A stretch of 26,586 bases of DNA, taken from IMG/VR virus record IMGVR_UViG_3300020054_000180, positions 1 through 26,586 of that record. One strand, given 5' to 3'. The DNA comes from a virus. The notes beneath the pieces are model-generated. The model searched no databases and had not been told where the DNA came from. It worked only from the letters and a program-made list of their open reading frames with translations. Shown one piece after another: positions 1 through 7,079 of the stretch. Position numbers and translations under genes: made by a program. How positions within the stretch are numbered: the first letter of the stretch is position 1; the number at the start of each line of letters is the position of its first letter.

Positions 1-83
1 GACGAGAGCAGAAACTATCTGGAAATGTTACTGTCAATGTAGATAACCTCTACCAAACTTACAGACAAATGCTTAAGGAGTAG
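1..83 (+). CDS. C-terminal end of an upstream phage gene (partial)
   Basis: An open frame enters from the left edge (codons start at base 3) and ends at the TAG at 81-83. About 26 residues are visible, ending in L-Y-Q-T-Y-R-Q-M-L-K-E. The reading is supported by tight packing: the stop lies 2 bases before the next ATG, and the AAGGAG Shine-Dalgarno of that gene is formed by the last codons of this one. The other two forward frames are closed by stops at about 40-45. The product is not recognisable from so short a tail. Confidence 0.6.
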   Translation, partial: REQKLSGNVTVNVDNLYQTYRQMLKE

Positions 84-85
84 AT

Positions 86-271
86 ATGTCACAAGCAGGT
101 AGCAGTATCACACCTGAACATTGGGAGAAGGCTAAGCAACTAGAGGATAATCTAGCTAAAGGTAAAGGCTTCTCTACTTATAAGAAGTATGCAAGACACA
201 GACAAGGTAAGAAACTAACCTTTGAAGTGGACACTCATGTTAATGTTAATGTTAATGTACAGGAGAATTAA
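86..271 (+). CDS. Small hypothetical protein (61 aa)
   Basis: A 61-residue, basic, soluble protein with no membrane segment and no motif I recognise. The ATG at 86 follows a strong AAGGAG site at 75-80, overlapping the end of the preceding gene. The C-terminus holds an alternating V-N-V-N-V-N-V stretch encoded by a perfect hexanucleotide repeat (237-258), which would form a short beta strand or an unstructured tail. The stop at 269-271 touches the GTG start of the membrane protein gene, so the two are probably co-translated. Its place just ahead of the primase-helicase suggests an early accessory role, but no function can be assigned. Confidence 0.7.
   Translation: MSQAGSSITPEHWEKAKQLEDNLAKGKGFSTYKKYARHRQGKKLTFEVDTHVNVNVNVQEN
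237..258 (+). repeat. Hexanucleotide tandem repeat (ATGTTA, about 3.7 copies)
   Basis: The unit ATGTTA is repeated at 237-242, 243-248 and 249-254, followed by ATGT. The period is six, so copy changes keep the reading frame and would only add or remove V-N pairs at the C-terminus of the 61-aa protein. Confidence 0.85.
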
Positions 272-273
272 GT

Positions 274-963
274 GTGGACAACTATTCGATTATTGACTTT
301 ATTGACTACTTCACTAGCTACTATTACGCTATTGTACCTAGTGTTCTTCTCTTACTCAGCGTACTATTTGCTTTTCTTGATGGGGCTAGGGTTTGGTTGT
401 TGGGTTGGGTGGATGACTTCGAAACTACATACAAGTCTGTCTTCGTCCCTTGGCTAGAATCTATATTTTTTACACCTATCAAAGTGCCAAAACTTAAAGG
501 TGCATTGAACTGCACTGATAGCTATTATGGAAAAGAAAAGCAGACTTACAAAGTAGGGCAGGTTCTTAAAGGTTCTAGCTCTTCTGCGTATCACGTAAGA
601 GTAGGAGGTTACTGGAGATACTTGGTATTTACCAACAAAGAAGATGCACTAGCTGTAAGTGCTTATGTTAAAACTCTTAAATCTTCTGAAGTAACAAAGT
701 TAGCTAGGGACCCTGACAAATTTTTCAGCAATGAGCCTAAGAAACCAGATACACACGTTACATTCCTATACCTAACCTTTGTGCTATTTGTTTTGTTCCT
801 AGTGTTACTTGCTTACAAACTACTTCCTACCCTAACAGTTGTAACAGTAACTACAATAGCTAGTGCCTTTGTAGTCCGTAAGGTAGTTCGTATTGGTAAG
901 AAGTTAAAGGCTCACATCTCTGACCCAGATGCACATAAAGTTAAGGAGGAAGTAAGTGAGTAA
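274..963 (+). CDS. Membrane protein of unknown function (229 aa)
   Basis: A predicted integral membrane protein. One hydrophobic segment lies near the N-terminus (about residues 18-36, rich in L, V and F). A soluble region of about 115 residues follows, with a Y-H-V-R-V-G-G-Y-W-R-Y-L-V-F core. Two further hydrophobic segments sit at about 162-182 and 184-203, before a basic, charged C-terminus. The start is a GTG at 274 with AGGAGAA at 261-267; a second GTG at 272 is in another frame and gives only a shadow. Its last 8 bases overlap the primase-helicase start, so the two are translationally linked. I do not recognise the family. The position beside the primase could mean membrane anchoring of replication or host takeover, but that is inference. 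Confidence 0.75.
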   Translation: MDNYSIIDFIDYFTSYYYAIVPSVLLLLSVLFAFLDGARVWLLGWVDDFETTYKSVFVPWLESIFFTPIKVPKLKGALNCTDSYYGKEKQTYKVGQVLKGSSSSAYHVRVGGYWRYLVFTNKEDALAVSAYVKTLKSSEVTKLARDPDKFFSNEPKKPDTHVTFLYLTFVLFVLFLVLLAYKLLPTLTVVTVTTIASAFVVRKVVRIGKKLKAHISDPDAHKVKEEVSE

Positions 964-2689
964 ACTCAAGATTGTAGGTGATACAGCCTGCCCTGAGTGT
1001 ACTGCTAGAGGTGGGGATCGTACTGGTAACCACATGCTCATCTTCGAGAACAAAGAAGGTGAGAGGTTTGGCAAGTGTACTAGGGGTAGCTGTGGATTCT
1101 ACATTGCACCTAAAGACTTTGACCCAGATAAGTACAAGGCAGCTAAGCGTACAGAGAAAACACCTGAACAGTGTGATGCTGAGCTAGCTGAACTACTTGA
1201 CTGTCCTTTCAAGAAGTTAGAATCACGTAACATTAAGGAGGCTGTATGCGAAAGGTTTGGAGTTAGGGTAGGGCTTGACCCTGTTAATGGGCAAGAGGTT
1301 ACTACGCACTTGTACCCTAAGTATAGAGATGGCAAGCTAGTGTCTTACAAACTGCGTAACCTAGTTCCTAAGTTCTTCTACTCTCTTGGACACAAAGCTA
1401 CTGACTGTGATCTGTTTGGGTTAGAGCAAGCCAAGAAGTCTGATGTAGGTAATCAATACCTATGGGTAGTAGAGGATGAGCTTAGTGCTATGTCCTGCTA
1501 CCAAGTATTAGATGAGTACAGTAAGACGACTAACAAGCCAGCAGTGGTTGGGCTACCTGATGGTACTGGTAGTATCTCTCGTGCTTTAGGTGAGCAACTG
1601 GACTGGGTTAACACCTTCAAGAATGTAGTCTTTGTAATGGATGGTGACAAGGCAGGGAAGAAAGCAGTAGAGGAAGGGCTTAAGCTAGTACCTCATGCTT
1701 TAGTTGTTGAGTTACCACCATTAAAGAACAAGAAGGAAGGTGTAGATCCTAATGACTACTTGATGAATGGTAAAGGTAGAGAACTGTTTAACTTCTTACT
1801 GTTCAGACAAGAAGCTCCTAAGATTGAAGGACTAGTTAGTGTACTTGATTGCTTAGATGAAGCACTAGAACCACCTGAGTATGGTGCTAGTTCTCCTTGG
1901 CCTGAGTTAGACAAGCTAACCTTTGGTCAAAGAACTAAGGAGATAGTAGCAGTAGGTGGTGGAGTAGGTTGTGGTAAGACCCTTATGGCTCACATGTTAG
2001 CTGCTTGGAACTGGGAGCAACATGGTAGAGCTGGCTTCTGTGTGATGCTTGAGGAGAACAACGGTGATACTGTTAAGAACATAGCAGGTAAGATCGATGA
2101 AGTCCCTTACCATAGACCAGACTTTGACTTTGATGTTGAGAAGTTAAGAGGTACAGCTACGAAGTTAAATGATGGTGTACACTTATGGAAGTCTTCAATC
2201 AATCAGAACATCCGTTATAACTTTGATAAGATTGAGCAAGCCATCCGATACCATGCTGCTGTTAATAATATCAAGGACGTATACTTTGATAACATTACTG
2301 CTGCTACTCAGCACTTAACTCCTAGTGAGATTAACACTGAGGTAGGTAGGATTGCTATGACACTAGCAGGATTGGCTGATGAGCTAGACCTACAGATCTT
2401 TATCTTCTCTCACCTTAACACTCCTAGCTCTGGCCCTAGTCATGAGGAAGGAGGGGAAGTTAAGGAGTTCCAGTTCACTGGATCGAGAGCACTGATGAGG
2501 TGGTGTCAAGTTATCATAGGCTTCGAACGTAACAAGCAAGCTGAAGGTGACACTAAGCATGAGAGTAGAATCAGACTACTCAAGCAACGTAAGTATGGAA
2601 CTACTGGTGTGGTAGATACACAGTATGTACCTAGTACTGGTATGTTAATTGAAAGACCTAAGGTCGAAGAAAAGAATGAGGAGTTTTAA
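956..2689 (+). CDS. Bifunctional DNA primase-helicase (T7 gp4-like)
   Basis: Synthesises RNA primers and unwinds the replication fork as a ring helicase. The 577 residues match T7 gp4 in length (566) and layout. An N-terminal zinc-binding domain has C12, C15, C41 and C46. The TOPRIM primase core has an acidic VVEDE segment near residue 172 and the D-G-D motif near 229-231. The RecA-like helicase has Walker A G-G-G-V-G-C-G-K-T at about 334-342, a Walker B-like segment ending V-Y-F-D-N, the S-H-L-N motif near 485, and an E-R-N-K-Q stretch near the expected arginine-finger region. The start is a GTG at 956 preceded by AAGGAGG (943-949) and overlaps the membrane protein gene by 8 bases. All catalytic elements appear intact. 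It would work with the polymerase and ssDNA-binding protein encoded just downstream. Confidence 0.95.
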   Translation: MSKLKIVGDTACPECTARGGDRTGNHMLIFENKEGERFGKCTRGSCGFYIAPKDFDPDKYKAAKRTEKTPEQCDAELAELLDCPFKKLESRNIKEAVCERFGVRVGLDPVNGQEVTTHLYPKYRDGKLVSYKLRNLVPKFFYSLGHKATDCDLFGLEQAKKSDVGNQYLWVVEDELSAMSCYQVLDEYSKTTNKPAVVGLPDGTGSISRALGEQLDWVNTFKNVVFVMDGDKAGKKAVEEGLKLVPHALVVELPPLKNKKEGVDPNDYLMNGKGRELFNFLLFRQEAPKIEGLVSVLDCLDEALEPPEYGASSPWPELDKLTFGQRTKEIVAVGGGVGCGKTLMAHMLAAWNWEQHGRAGFCVMLEENNGDTVKNIAGKIDEVPYHRPDFDFDVEKLRGTATKLNDGVHLWKSSINQNIRYNFDKIEQAIRYHAAVNNIKDVYFDNITAATQHLTPSEINTEVGRIAMTLAGLADELDLQIFIFSHLNTPSSGPSHEEGGEVKEFQFTGSRALMRWCQVIIGFERNKQAEGDTKHESRIRLLKQRKYGTTGVVDTQYVPSTGMLIERPKVEEKNEEF

Positions 2690-2691
2690 TT

Positions 2692-2898
2692 ATGAGTAAT
2701 AAATTTGTAAGCTTTAGTCGTAAACATATGGAAGGGGATGATCAGAAGATGATCTTACCTGCTGCTGTAATTGCAGAAGTTAACATTGCACTAGACAGTA
2801 GCGTATGGCTTAAGTATTGGGATGTTAAACTCCAAGAGTACAAGAGCTTCCCAGTAGCAGAAACCTTTAATGAGATGCAGAAAAAGTTAGGAGCTTAG
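2692..2898 (+). CDS. Small hypothetical protein (68 aa)
   Basis: A 68-residue protein starting 2 bases after the primase-helicase stop, with GAGGAG at 2678-2683 as ribosome binding site. The sequence has a mixed strand/helix look (I-L-P-A-A-V-I-A-E-V-N-I-A-L, then W-L-K-Y-W-D-V-K) and no cysteines or membrane span. I do not recognise the family. Its position between helicase and polymerase genes suggests a small replication accessory protein, without direct evidence. Confidence 0.65.
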   Translation: MSNKFVSFSRKHMEGDDQKMILPAAVIAEVNIALDSSVWLKYWDVKLQEYKSFPVAETFNEMQKKLGA

Positions 2899-2899
2899 T

Positions 2900-3100
2900 A
2901 TGGAACCAGCTACAATTGCTTTCCTTATCTTCGCAGGATACCCCTTACTTCAAGATGCCTATGACTTCTGGTTCACTGATGAGCCAGTAGCCAAGGAGTG
3001 TTGGACTCAGACCAAGAAGGATCCTGTAATCTATCAGTGGTTAGAGTGTAAGCCTGACCAAGAAGTAAAGGTACTACCTTCCAAAACTAAAGTAGGGTAA
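2900..3100 (+). CDS. Small hypothetical protein (66 aa)
   Basis: A 66-residue protein whose ATG follows the previous stop by one base, with AGGAG at 2889-2893. The first 18 residues are hydrophobic (A-T-I-A-F-L-I-F-A-G-Y-P-L-L) and could be a short membrane anchor or a buried helix; the remainder is polar with two cysteines. No family recognised. It sits immediately before the 3'-5' exonuclease in the same transcription unit. Confidence 0.6.
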   Translation: MEPATIAFLIFAGYPLLQDAYDFWFTDEPVAKECWTQTKKDPVIYQWLECKPDQEVKVLPSKTKVG

Positions 3101-3105
3101 TCCAA

Positions 3106-3630
3106 GTGAGTAAGACAGTAGTCTTCGATATTGAAACTGATGGATTCCTAGATGTGTTAACCCTAATGTCAGTGGCTTGGACATATTGTATTGAAGAGGG
3201 TGAGTGGATAGAGTGGAGAGAGTGGGAAGTTGATAAGCTAGTCGAGTACCTTAACACTAGCACTAGACTAGTGGCTCACAATGGCATAGCTTTCGATTCT
3301 CCTGCTGTTGAGAAGATTACTTCTACCCCTATTACTTCTCCTATCTTTGATACAATGGTAGCTAGTAGAGCACTTAACCCTGATAGGTACGGAGGCCATA
3401 GCCTAAAGGCTTGGGGTATACGGTTAGGAATCCTTAAAGGTTCTGTTGGAGAAGACGGAGATGAAGACATCGAAGAAGTATATGGTGTCTACACTCCTGA
3501 GTTAAGTGAGTACTGTAAGCAGGATGTGGTTGTAACAGTGGCACTCTTCAACAGGTTAACTGAATCAATGAGTCCTGAAGCTATCGACTTAGACCCTATC
3601 AATTGGGAGGAGTACAAATGCAAGACATGA
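3106..3630 (+). CDS. 3'-5' exonuclease (proofreading domain of split T7-type DNA polymerase)
   Basis: A free-standing DEDDy exonuclease corresponding to roughly the first 190 residues of T7 DNA polymerase. Exo I is D8-I-E10, exo II is H-N-G-I-A-F-D with N59 and D64, and exo III is Y136-C-K-Q-D140, followed by V-V-V-T-x-A-L as in T7. The G-G-H-S-L-K-A-W-G-I-R-L-G segment is also T7-like. The 174 residues stop exactly where the polymerase domain of T7 would continue; here that domain is a separate gene starting inside the last codons of this one. The start is a GTG at 3106 with only a weak upstream AGGG. It presumably proofreads in complex with the polymerase. All catalytic acids are present. 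Confidence 0.9.
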   Translation: MSKTVVFDIETDGFLDVLTLMSVAWTYCIEEGEWIEWREWEVDKLVEYLNTSTRLVAHNGIAFDSPAVEKITSTPITSPIFDTMVASRALNPDRYGGHSLKAWGIRLGILKGSVGEDGDEDIEEVYGVYTPELSEYCKQDVVVTVALFNRLTESMSPEAIDLDPINWEEYKCKT

Positions 3631-5108
3631 ACCTCCCTATGTGGTGTGAGACTCAAGTCGCTAGCATCATGTCTAAGCAGGAGATACATGGAGTTAACTT
3701 TGATAAGCGCAAGGCTAGCTTCTTAGTTCACCAACTGACTGAGGAGATTCTAAAGGTAGATCTTGAGGCTGTACCTCAACTTCCTAAGATGAAGAACGTA
3801 GCTGATGCCTACAAGAAACCTTTCCTTAAGAGTGGCAAGCTAGCTCATTGGCCTAAGTTATACTGTGAAGCTCACGGCATACCTGAGGAGTGGGTAGGTG
3901 GCCCATTCAGTAGAGTCTGGTACACTGATTTTGACATGGGTAAGACTGACCTAGTTAAGCGTGTACTAATCGACCACGGTTGGAAACCTACTGAGTGGAA
4001 CACTAAGAAGTTAGTTGGCCTAGACAATGCAGCAGAGTGGGTAGATAACTACATCACTAAGAACTTAGTAGAAGACAAGTCAGCTAACTTCAAAGACCTG
4101 AGGCTTAAGGAGATGAACTACAATGGTGTCCGTAACAGGAAATCCTTAGCTAAGTTCATGCTTAACCAAAGGTACATACCTACTTCTCCTAAGATTACTG
4201 AGGACTCTTTGAAGTCAGTAAGTGGTAGTGTCGGTGGTCTGGTTATGAAGCGAGTAGTCTTGTCTCATAGACGATCACTGACCAAAGGTTTGCTAGATAA
4301 GCTCAGACCTGATGGTAAGTTAGGTGCAGGGTGTAACCCTTGTGCTACCCCTACATTCAGGGCTAACTACAAGGTAGTAGTTAACATCCCTGCTGCTAGG
4401 TCAGTGTATGGTAAGCAGTTACGTAGCTTGTTCATACCTGACAATGAAGACCATGTATTCCTAGGCTCTGATGCTGCTGGCTTAGAAGCTAGGATGCTAT
4501 GCCATTACATGAATGATCCTAACTATACGGACATCTTGCTTAATGGTGACATCCATAGCTACAACCAAGAGCTAGCAGGTCTACCTACTAGGGATCATGC
4601 TAAAACTTTCTTCTACGCTTTCCTATATGGAGCTGGTGACGCTAACCTAGGAGCACAAGTAGGAGGAGGTAAGAAGGAAGGTGCTGAGATGAGAGCTAAC
4701 TTTCTTAATGGATTGCCTAAGCTGGATAACCTTATTAACAGGTTGACTAATGAGGCTAGTTCTGGTAAGATTGTTGGCCTAGATGGTAGGACTCTCCACA
4801 TGAGGAAAGGGTGGGATGGTCTACCTGAAACACACAAAGCTCTTAACACTCTCCTTCAATCTGCTGGTGCTATTGTAATGAAGTACGGTATGATCTTCTT
4901 AGATCATTGGGTAAGGCAAGCACAGTTAGAAGCTCATCAAGTAATCTGGATGCACGATGAGGTACAGTGGTCAGTACACAAAAAAGACCTAGAAGAGATG
5001 GAACTCTTCGCTAATAACTATGTCAGAGTAGCAGGTGAATTCTTAAACATGAATGTACCACTAGCTTCTGACGCTATGATTGGTAATAACTGGTATCAAA
5101 CACACTAA
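3618..5108 (+). CDS. Family A DNA polymerase, polymerase domain only (T7-type)
   Basis: Replicative DNA polymerase lacking its own exonuclease domain. I place the start at ATG 3618, not the upstream in-frame TTG at 3603, because GGGAGGAG (3605-3612) is correctly spaced for 3618; this gives 496 aa. Motif A is S-D285-A-A-G-L-E-A-R, motif B is R325-D-H-A-K329-T-F-F-Y333 followed by F-L-Y-G-A-G-D, and motif C is H446-D447-E448. The residue matching E. coli Pol I position 762 is Tyr (Y333), as in T7, a type linked to virulent phages and to poor discrimination against dideoxynucleotides. Motif A has Ala where T7 has Ser. No long thumb insertion like the T7 thioredoxin-binding loop is obvious. It overlaps the exonuclease gene by 13 bases in another frame. 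Confidence 0.95.
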   Translation: MQDMNLPMWCETQVASIMSKQEIHGVNFDKRKASFLVHQLTEEILKVDLEAVPQLPKMKNVADAYKKPFLKSGKLAHWPKLYCEAHGIPEEWVGGPFSRVWYTDFDMGKTDLVKRVLIDHGWKPTEWNTKKLVGLDNAAEWVDNYITKNLVEDKSANFKDLRLKEMNYNGVRNRKSLAKFMLNQRYIPTSPKITEDSLKSVSGSVGGLVMKRVVLSHRRSLTKGLLDKLRPDGKLGAGCNPCATPTFRANYKVVVNIPAARSVYGKQLRSLFIPDNEDHVFLGSDAAGLEARMLCHYMNDPNYTDILLNGDIHSYNQELAGLPTRDHAKTFFYAFLYGAGDANLGAQVGGGKKEGAEMRANFLNGLPKLDNLINRLTNEASSGKIVGLDGRTLHMRKGWDGLPETHKALNTLLQSAGAIVMKYGMIFLDHWVRQAQLEAHQVIWMHDEVQWSVHKKDLEEMELFANNYVRVAGEFLNMNVPLASDAMIGNNWYQTH

Positions 5109-5123
5109 AAAGGTATTTTAAAT

Positions 5124-5786
5124 ATGGCTAAGATCGCACAAGCAGGTTCAGCAAATAAGAAAGTCTACTCTCTAATCCCAACTGATGAGTACGAAGCACG
5201 TCTAGTTAGTTTTGTATTGATTGGTGTTCAGAAGCAACGACCATTCAAAGGTACACCTAAACCTGATGCACTAGTAGCTAAGATTAGTTATGAACTAATT
5301 GGTGAGACAGTAACAGTCACAGATGGTGAAGGTAATGAGGAGACTAAGCCAGCTATTGTCTTCCAAGATGTAGTAGTACCTGCTGCTGGTGTTACCCGTG
5401 GTCACATGTTCAACCTACTGCAAGCAACCACTGGTGACAAAGAAACCTATGATGACACTGACAAGTATGCTGACCTTATCGGTATGCCAGTAAGTCTACA
5501 GGTAGGTAGCTACACTGGTAAACAGGATGGAGTAGAGCGTAACTGTATCAATGCAGTTAACCCTATCCCTAAGAAGTACCGTGATGGTGTAGAGGATAGC
5601 ACAGTAGATACCCTCTTCTTCTGCTGCTATGATGACAGTGAGTCAGCTAAGGAGAAGTATGCAGGACTAGGTAACTTCCTACAAGGTAAGCTAGCAGAAG
5701 CTAGTGACAAGGACTTCCTACCGTGTATCACACAGGAGTGGCCTACTGAGAAACCTGCTGATGATGACGATGAAAAAGAATTCTAA
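5124..5786 (+). CDS. Probable single-stranded DNA-binding protein (220 aa)
   Basis: Likely coats single-stranded DNA at the fork, equivalent in role to T7 gp2.5. The support is its position directly after the polymerase, a beta-rich body of about 200 residues consistent with an OB-type fold, and a strongly acidic tail (A-D-D-D-D-E-K-E-F) ending in Phe. An acidic tail with a terminal aromatic residue is the hallmark of T7 gp2.5, which uses it to contact polymerase and helicase. The body is not clearly alignable to gp2.5 by eye and could belong to another phage SSB family. An intrinsic terminator follows 11 bases after the stop, fitting a gene at the end of a highly expressed replication block. 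Confidence 0.6.
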   Translation: MAKIAQAGSANKKVYSLIPTDEYEARLVSFVLIGVQKQRPFKGTPKPDALVAKISYELIGETVTVTDGEGNEETKPAIVFQDVVVPAAGVTRGHMFNLLQATTGDKETYDDTDKYADLIGMPVSLQVGSYTGKQDGVERNCINAVNPIPKKYRDGVEDSTVDTLFFCCYDDSESAKEKYAGLGNFLQGKLAEASDKDFLPCITQEWPTEKPADDDDEKEF

Positions 5787-5796
5787 TCAACAGGGT

Positions 5797-5830
5797 GGGG
5801 CTAGCAATAGCCCCTTACTTTTCTTCTTCT
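5797..5830 (+). terminator. Rho-independent terminator after the SSB gene
   Basis: A perfect 7-bp stem, GGGGCTA (5797-5803) with TAGCCCC (5808-5814), closed by a GCAA tetraloop of the stable GNRA class. It is followed by a T-rich run, TTACTTTTCTTCTTCT (5815-5830). It lies in the only sizeable gap of the left arm (61 bases). The T-tract is interrupted by C residues, so termination may be partial and allow read-through into the downstream nucleotide-metabolism genes. Confidence 0.8.
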
Positions 5831-5847
5831 AAAATAAGAGGTATTAC

Positions 5848-6123
5848 ATGGTTAAATTTCCACACGTAAAATCACAACTGCCACTAATGATGGACAACCC
5901 TGATCCTGATTCTCCTCTTGATGTACAAGTAGGAGGTGGTCACTACAAAGATCTACCTATCCAACCTATTGAGTACATCTACAAGAACAACCTTAACTTC
6001 TTACAAGGTAACATTGTTAAGTATGCTACTCGTTACAAAGACAAGAATGGTAAGGAGGATCTTGAGAAGGTTATCCACTATGCTCAACTACTGATTGCTA
6101 TGGAGTACTCAGATGATAGCTAA
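5848..6123 (+). CDS. DUF3310 protein (T7 gp1.7 nucleotide-kinase-like C-terminal domain)
   Basis: A 91-residue protein with the DUF3310 signature: G-G-x-H-Y-K, then I-Q-P-I-E-Y-I, L-x-F-L-Q-G-N-I-V-K-Y-A-T-R-Y-K, and K-E-D-L-E-K-V-I-H-Y-A. From memory, the same pattern forms the C-terminal part of T7 gp1.7, an unusual nucleotide kinase, and is common in phage genes beside nucleotide or replication functions. The biochemical role of the stand-alone domain is not established. The ATG at 5848 is preceded by AAGAGG. Its last 11 bases overlap the 5'-3' exonuclease start, so both are translated from one message that begins after, or reads through, the terminator at 5797. Confidence 0.85.
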   Translation: MVKFPHVKSQLPLMMDNPDPDSPLDVQVGGGHYKDLPIQPIEYIYKNNLNFLQGNIVKYATRYKDKNGKEDLEKVIHYAQLLIAMEYSDDS

Positions 6124-6976
6124 CATTGATGGTGATATACTTACCTACTCTGTTGGCTCATTCACTAATGATCACCCCTTCCTTAAAGATCAAGAAGGTA
6201 AACCTTTACAGATGCCAGTAAGTACTGAAGCTATCAAAGGGTTAGTTGATGATGAGATTAGGAAGATAGTAGAAGGTGCTGAGTGTACTGACTACCGTAT
6301 CTTCTTGAGTGGTAATAATAACTACAGAGTAGAGGTAGCTACTACCTATCCTTACAAAGGCAACAGGGATGGGTTAGAGAAACCTTACCACTGGCAAACA
6401 GTACGTGATTACCTAGAGTCCATAGCTTACAACATTTCTCCTGACAATGAAGCTGATGATGAGTTAGCTAATGCACAGACTGAAGACACTGTACTCTGCT
6501 CACTAGACAAAGATCTACTCATGGTAGTAGGTTGGCACTACAATTGGAGGAAAGAGGAGAAGCGTTATGTGTCAGACACAGAGGGCTACTATTGGTTCAT
6601 GTATCAACTTCTGGTTGGTGACTGGTCTACCGATGCAATCCTTGGCTGTGCTAAACTTGTTGAGAAAGTCTATGGCCCTAAAGCTAAGAAAGCTGGACAG
6701 ACTTACACAAGACGTGAAGGTGTCGGCCCTAAGAAAGCTGAAGAGATACTCAATGTCGAACCTAGTGAGATGCTAGACAAAGTAGTAGCTGCTTACAAGG
6801 CTGAATTTGGTACTGACTGGTTAGACAAACTTAATGAAATGGGTGCACTGCTGCACATGGGAGGACATAAAGATGACCACTGGAACTACGAAAGACAAAC
6901 AAACCACACTAGAGAAAGTGGACGATACTGTTTTCAACAGATCAGTACCTCTGATTCTGAAGCAGATTGTTTCTAA
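6113..6976 (+). CDS. 5'-3' exonuclease (T7 gp6 / flap-endonuclease type)
   Basis: Degrades host DNA and removes RNA primers. The acidic metal-site motifs of the PIN/FEN family are visible in order: D6-G-D8, Y-K-G-N-R at 81-85, E-A-D-D-E at 113-117, S-L-D-K-D at 130-134, and G-D-W-S-T-D at 169-174. The helix-3-turn-helix G-V-G-P-K-K-A is at 203-209. I take ATG 6113 (GGAG at 6102-6105) over an in-frame TTG at 6095; this gives 287 aa and overlaps the DUF3310 gene by 11 bases. The last 34 residues or so, after H-K-D-D-H-W, look unlike the rest and run over the start of another gene, so they may be a recent extension. Confidence 0.88.
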   Translation: MIANIDGDILTYSVGSFTNDHPFLKDQEGKPLQMPVSTEAIKGLVDDEIRKIVEGAECTDYRIFLSGNNNYRVEVATTYPYKGNRDGLEKPYHWQTVRDYLESIAYNISPDNEADDELANAQTEDTVLCSLDKDLLMVVGWHYNWRKEEKRYVSDTEGYYWFMYQLLVGDWSTDAILGCAKLVEKVYGPKAKKAGQTYTRREGVGPKKAEEILNVEPSEMLDKVVAAYKAEFGTDWLDKLNEMGALLHMGGHKDDHWNYERQTNHTRESGRYCFQQISTSDSEADCF

Positions 6977-7079
6977 GGTTAACGAACTAGTGGATAAGTA
7001 TAATGAGCAAGAAGCGATGGTACAAAGCAAGACCCGTAGTACAAAAGGTAACAAGCGAACAAACGGGACTGACGTATGA
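6873..7079 (+). CDS. Small overlapping hypothetical protein (68 aa, helical)
   Basis: An ORF lying mostly inside two neighbours: its first 104 bases overlap the end of the 5'-3' exonuclease and its last 77 overlap the start of endonuclease I, each in a different frame. I choose ATG 6873 because GGGAGG (6859-6864) precedes it at 8 bases; an upstream ATG at 6834 has no such site. Residues about 10-46 look like a real amphipathic helix (V-P-L-I-L-K-Q-I-V-S-K-V-N-E-L-V-D-K-Y), and the T/K-rich ends look disordered. The overlapped exonuclease tail looks less protein-like. No family recognised. Confidence 0.5.
   Translation: MTTGTTKDKQTTLEKVDDTVFNRSVPLILKQIVSKVNELVDKYNEQEAMVQSKTRSTKGNKRTNGTDV

Noticed and set aside
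272-457. 61-aa hydrophobic ORF starting at GTG 272
   Set aside because: Shadow of the 229-aa membrane protein in another frame; the longer frame overlaps the primase start properly and has a protein-like composition.
3603-3617. TTG start for the polymerase gene at 3603
   Set aside because: The Shine-Dalgarno GGGAGGAG lies inside this stretch and is correctly placed for ATG 3618.
3600-3632. Programmed frameshift joining exonuclease and polymerase
   Set aside because: No slippery heptamer or downstream structure is evident, and the polymerase has its own ribosome binding site and ATG.
6095-6112. TTG start for the 5'-3' exonuclease at 6095
   Set aside because: ATG 6113 with GGAG at proper distance begins the expected D-G-D strand; the extension adds no family residues.
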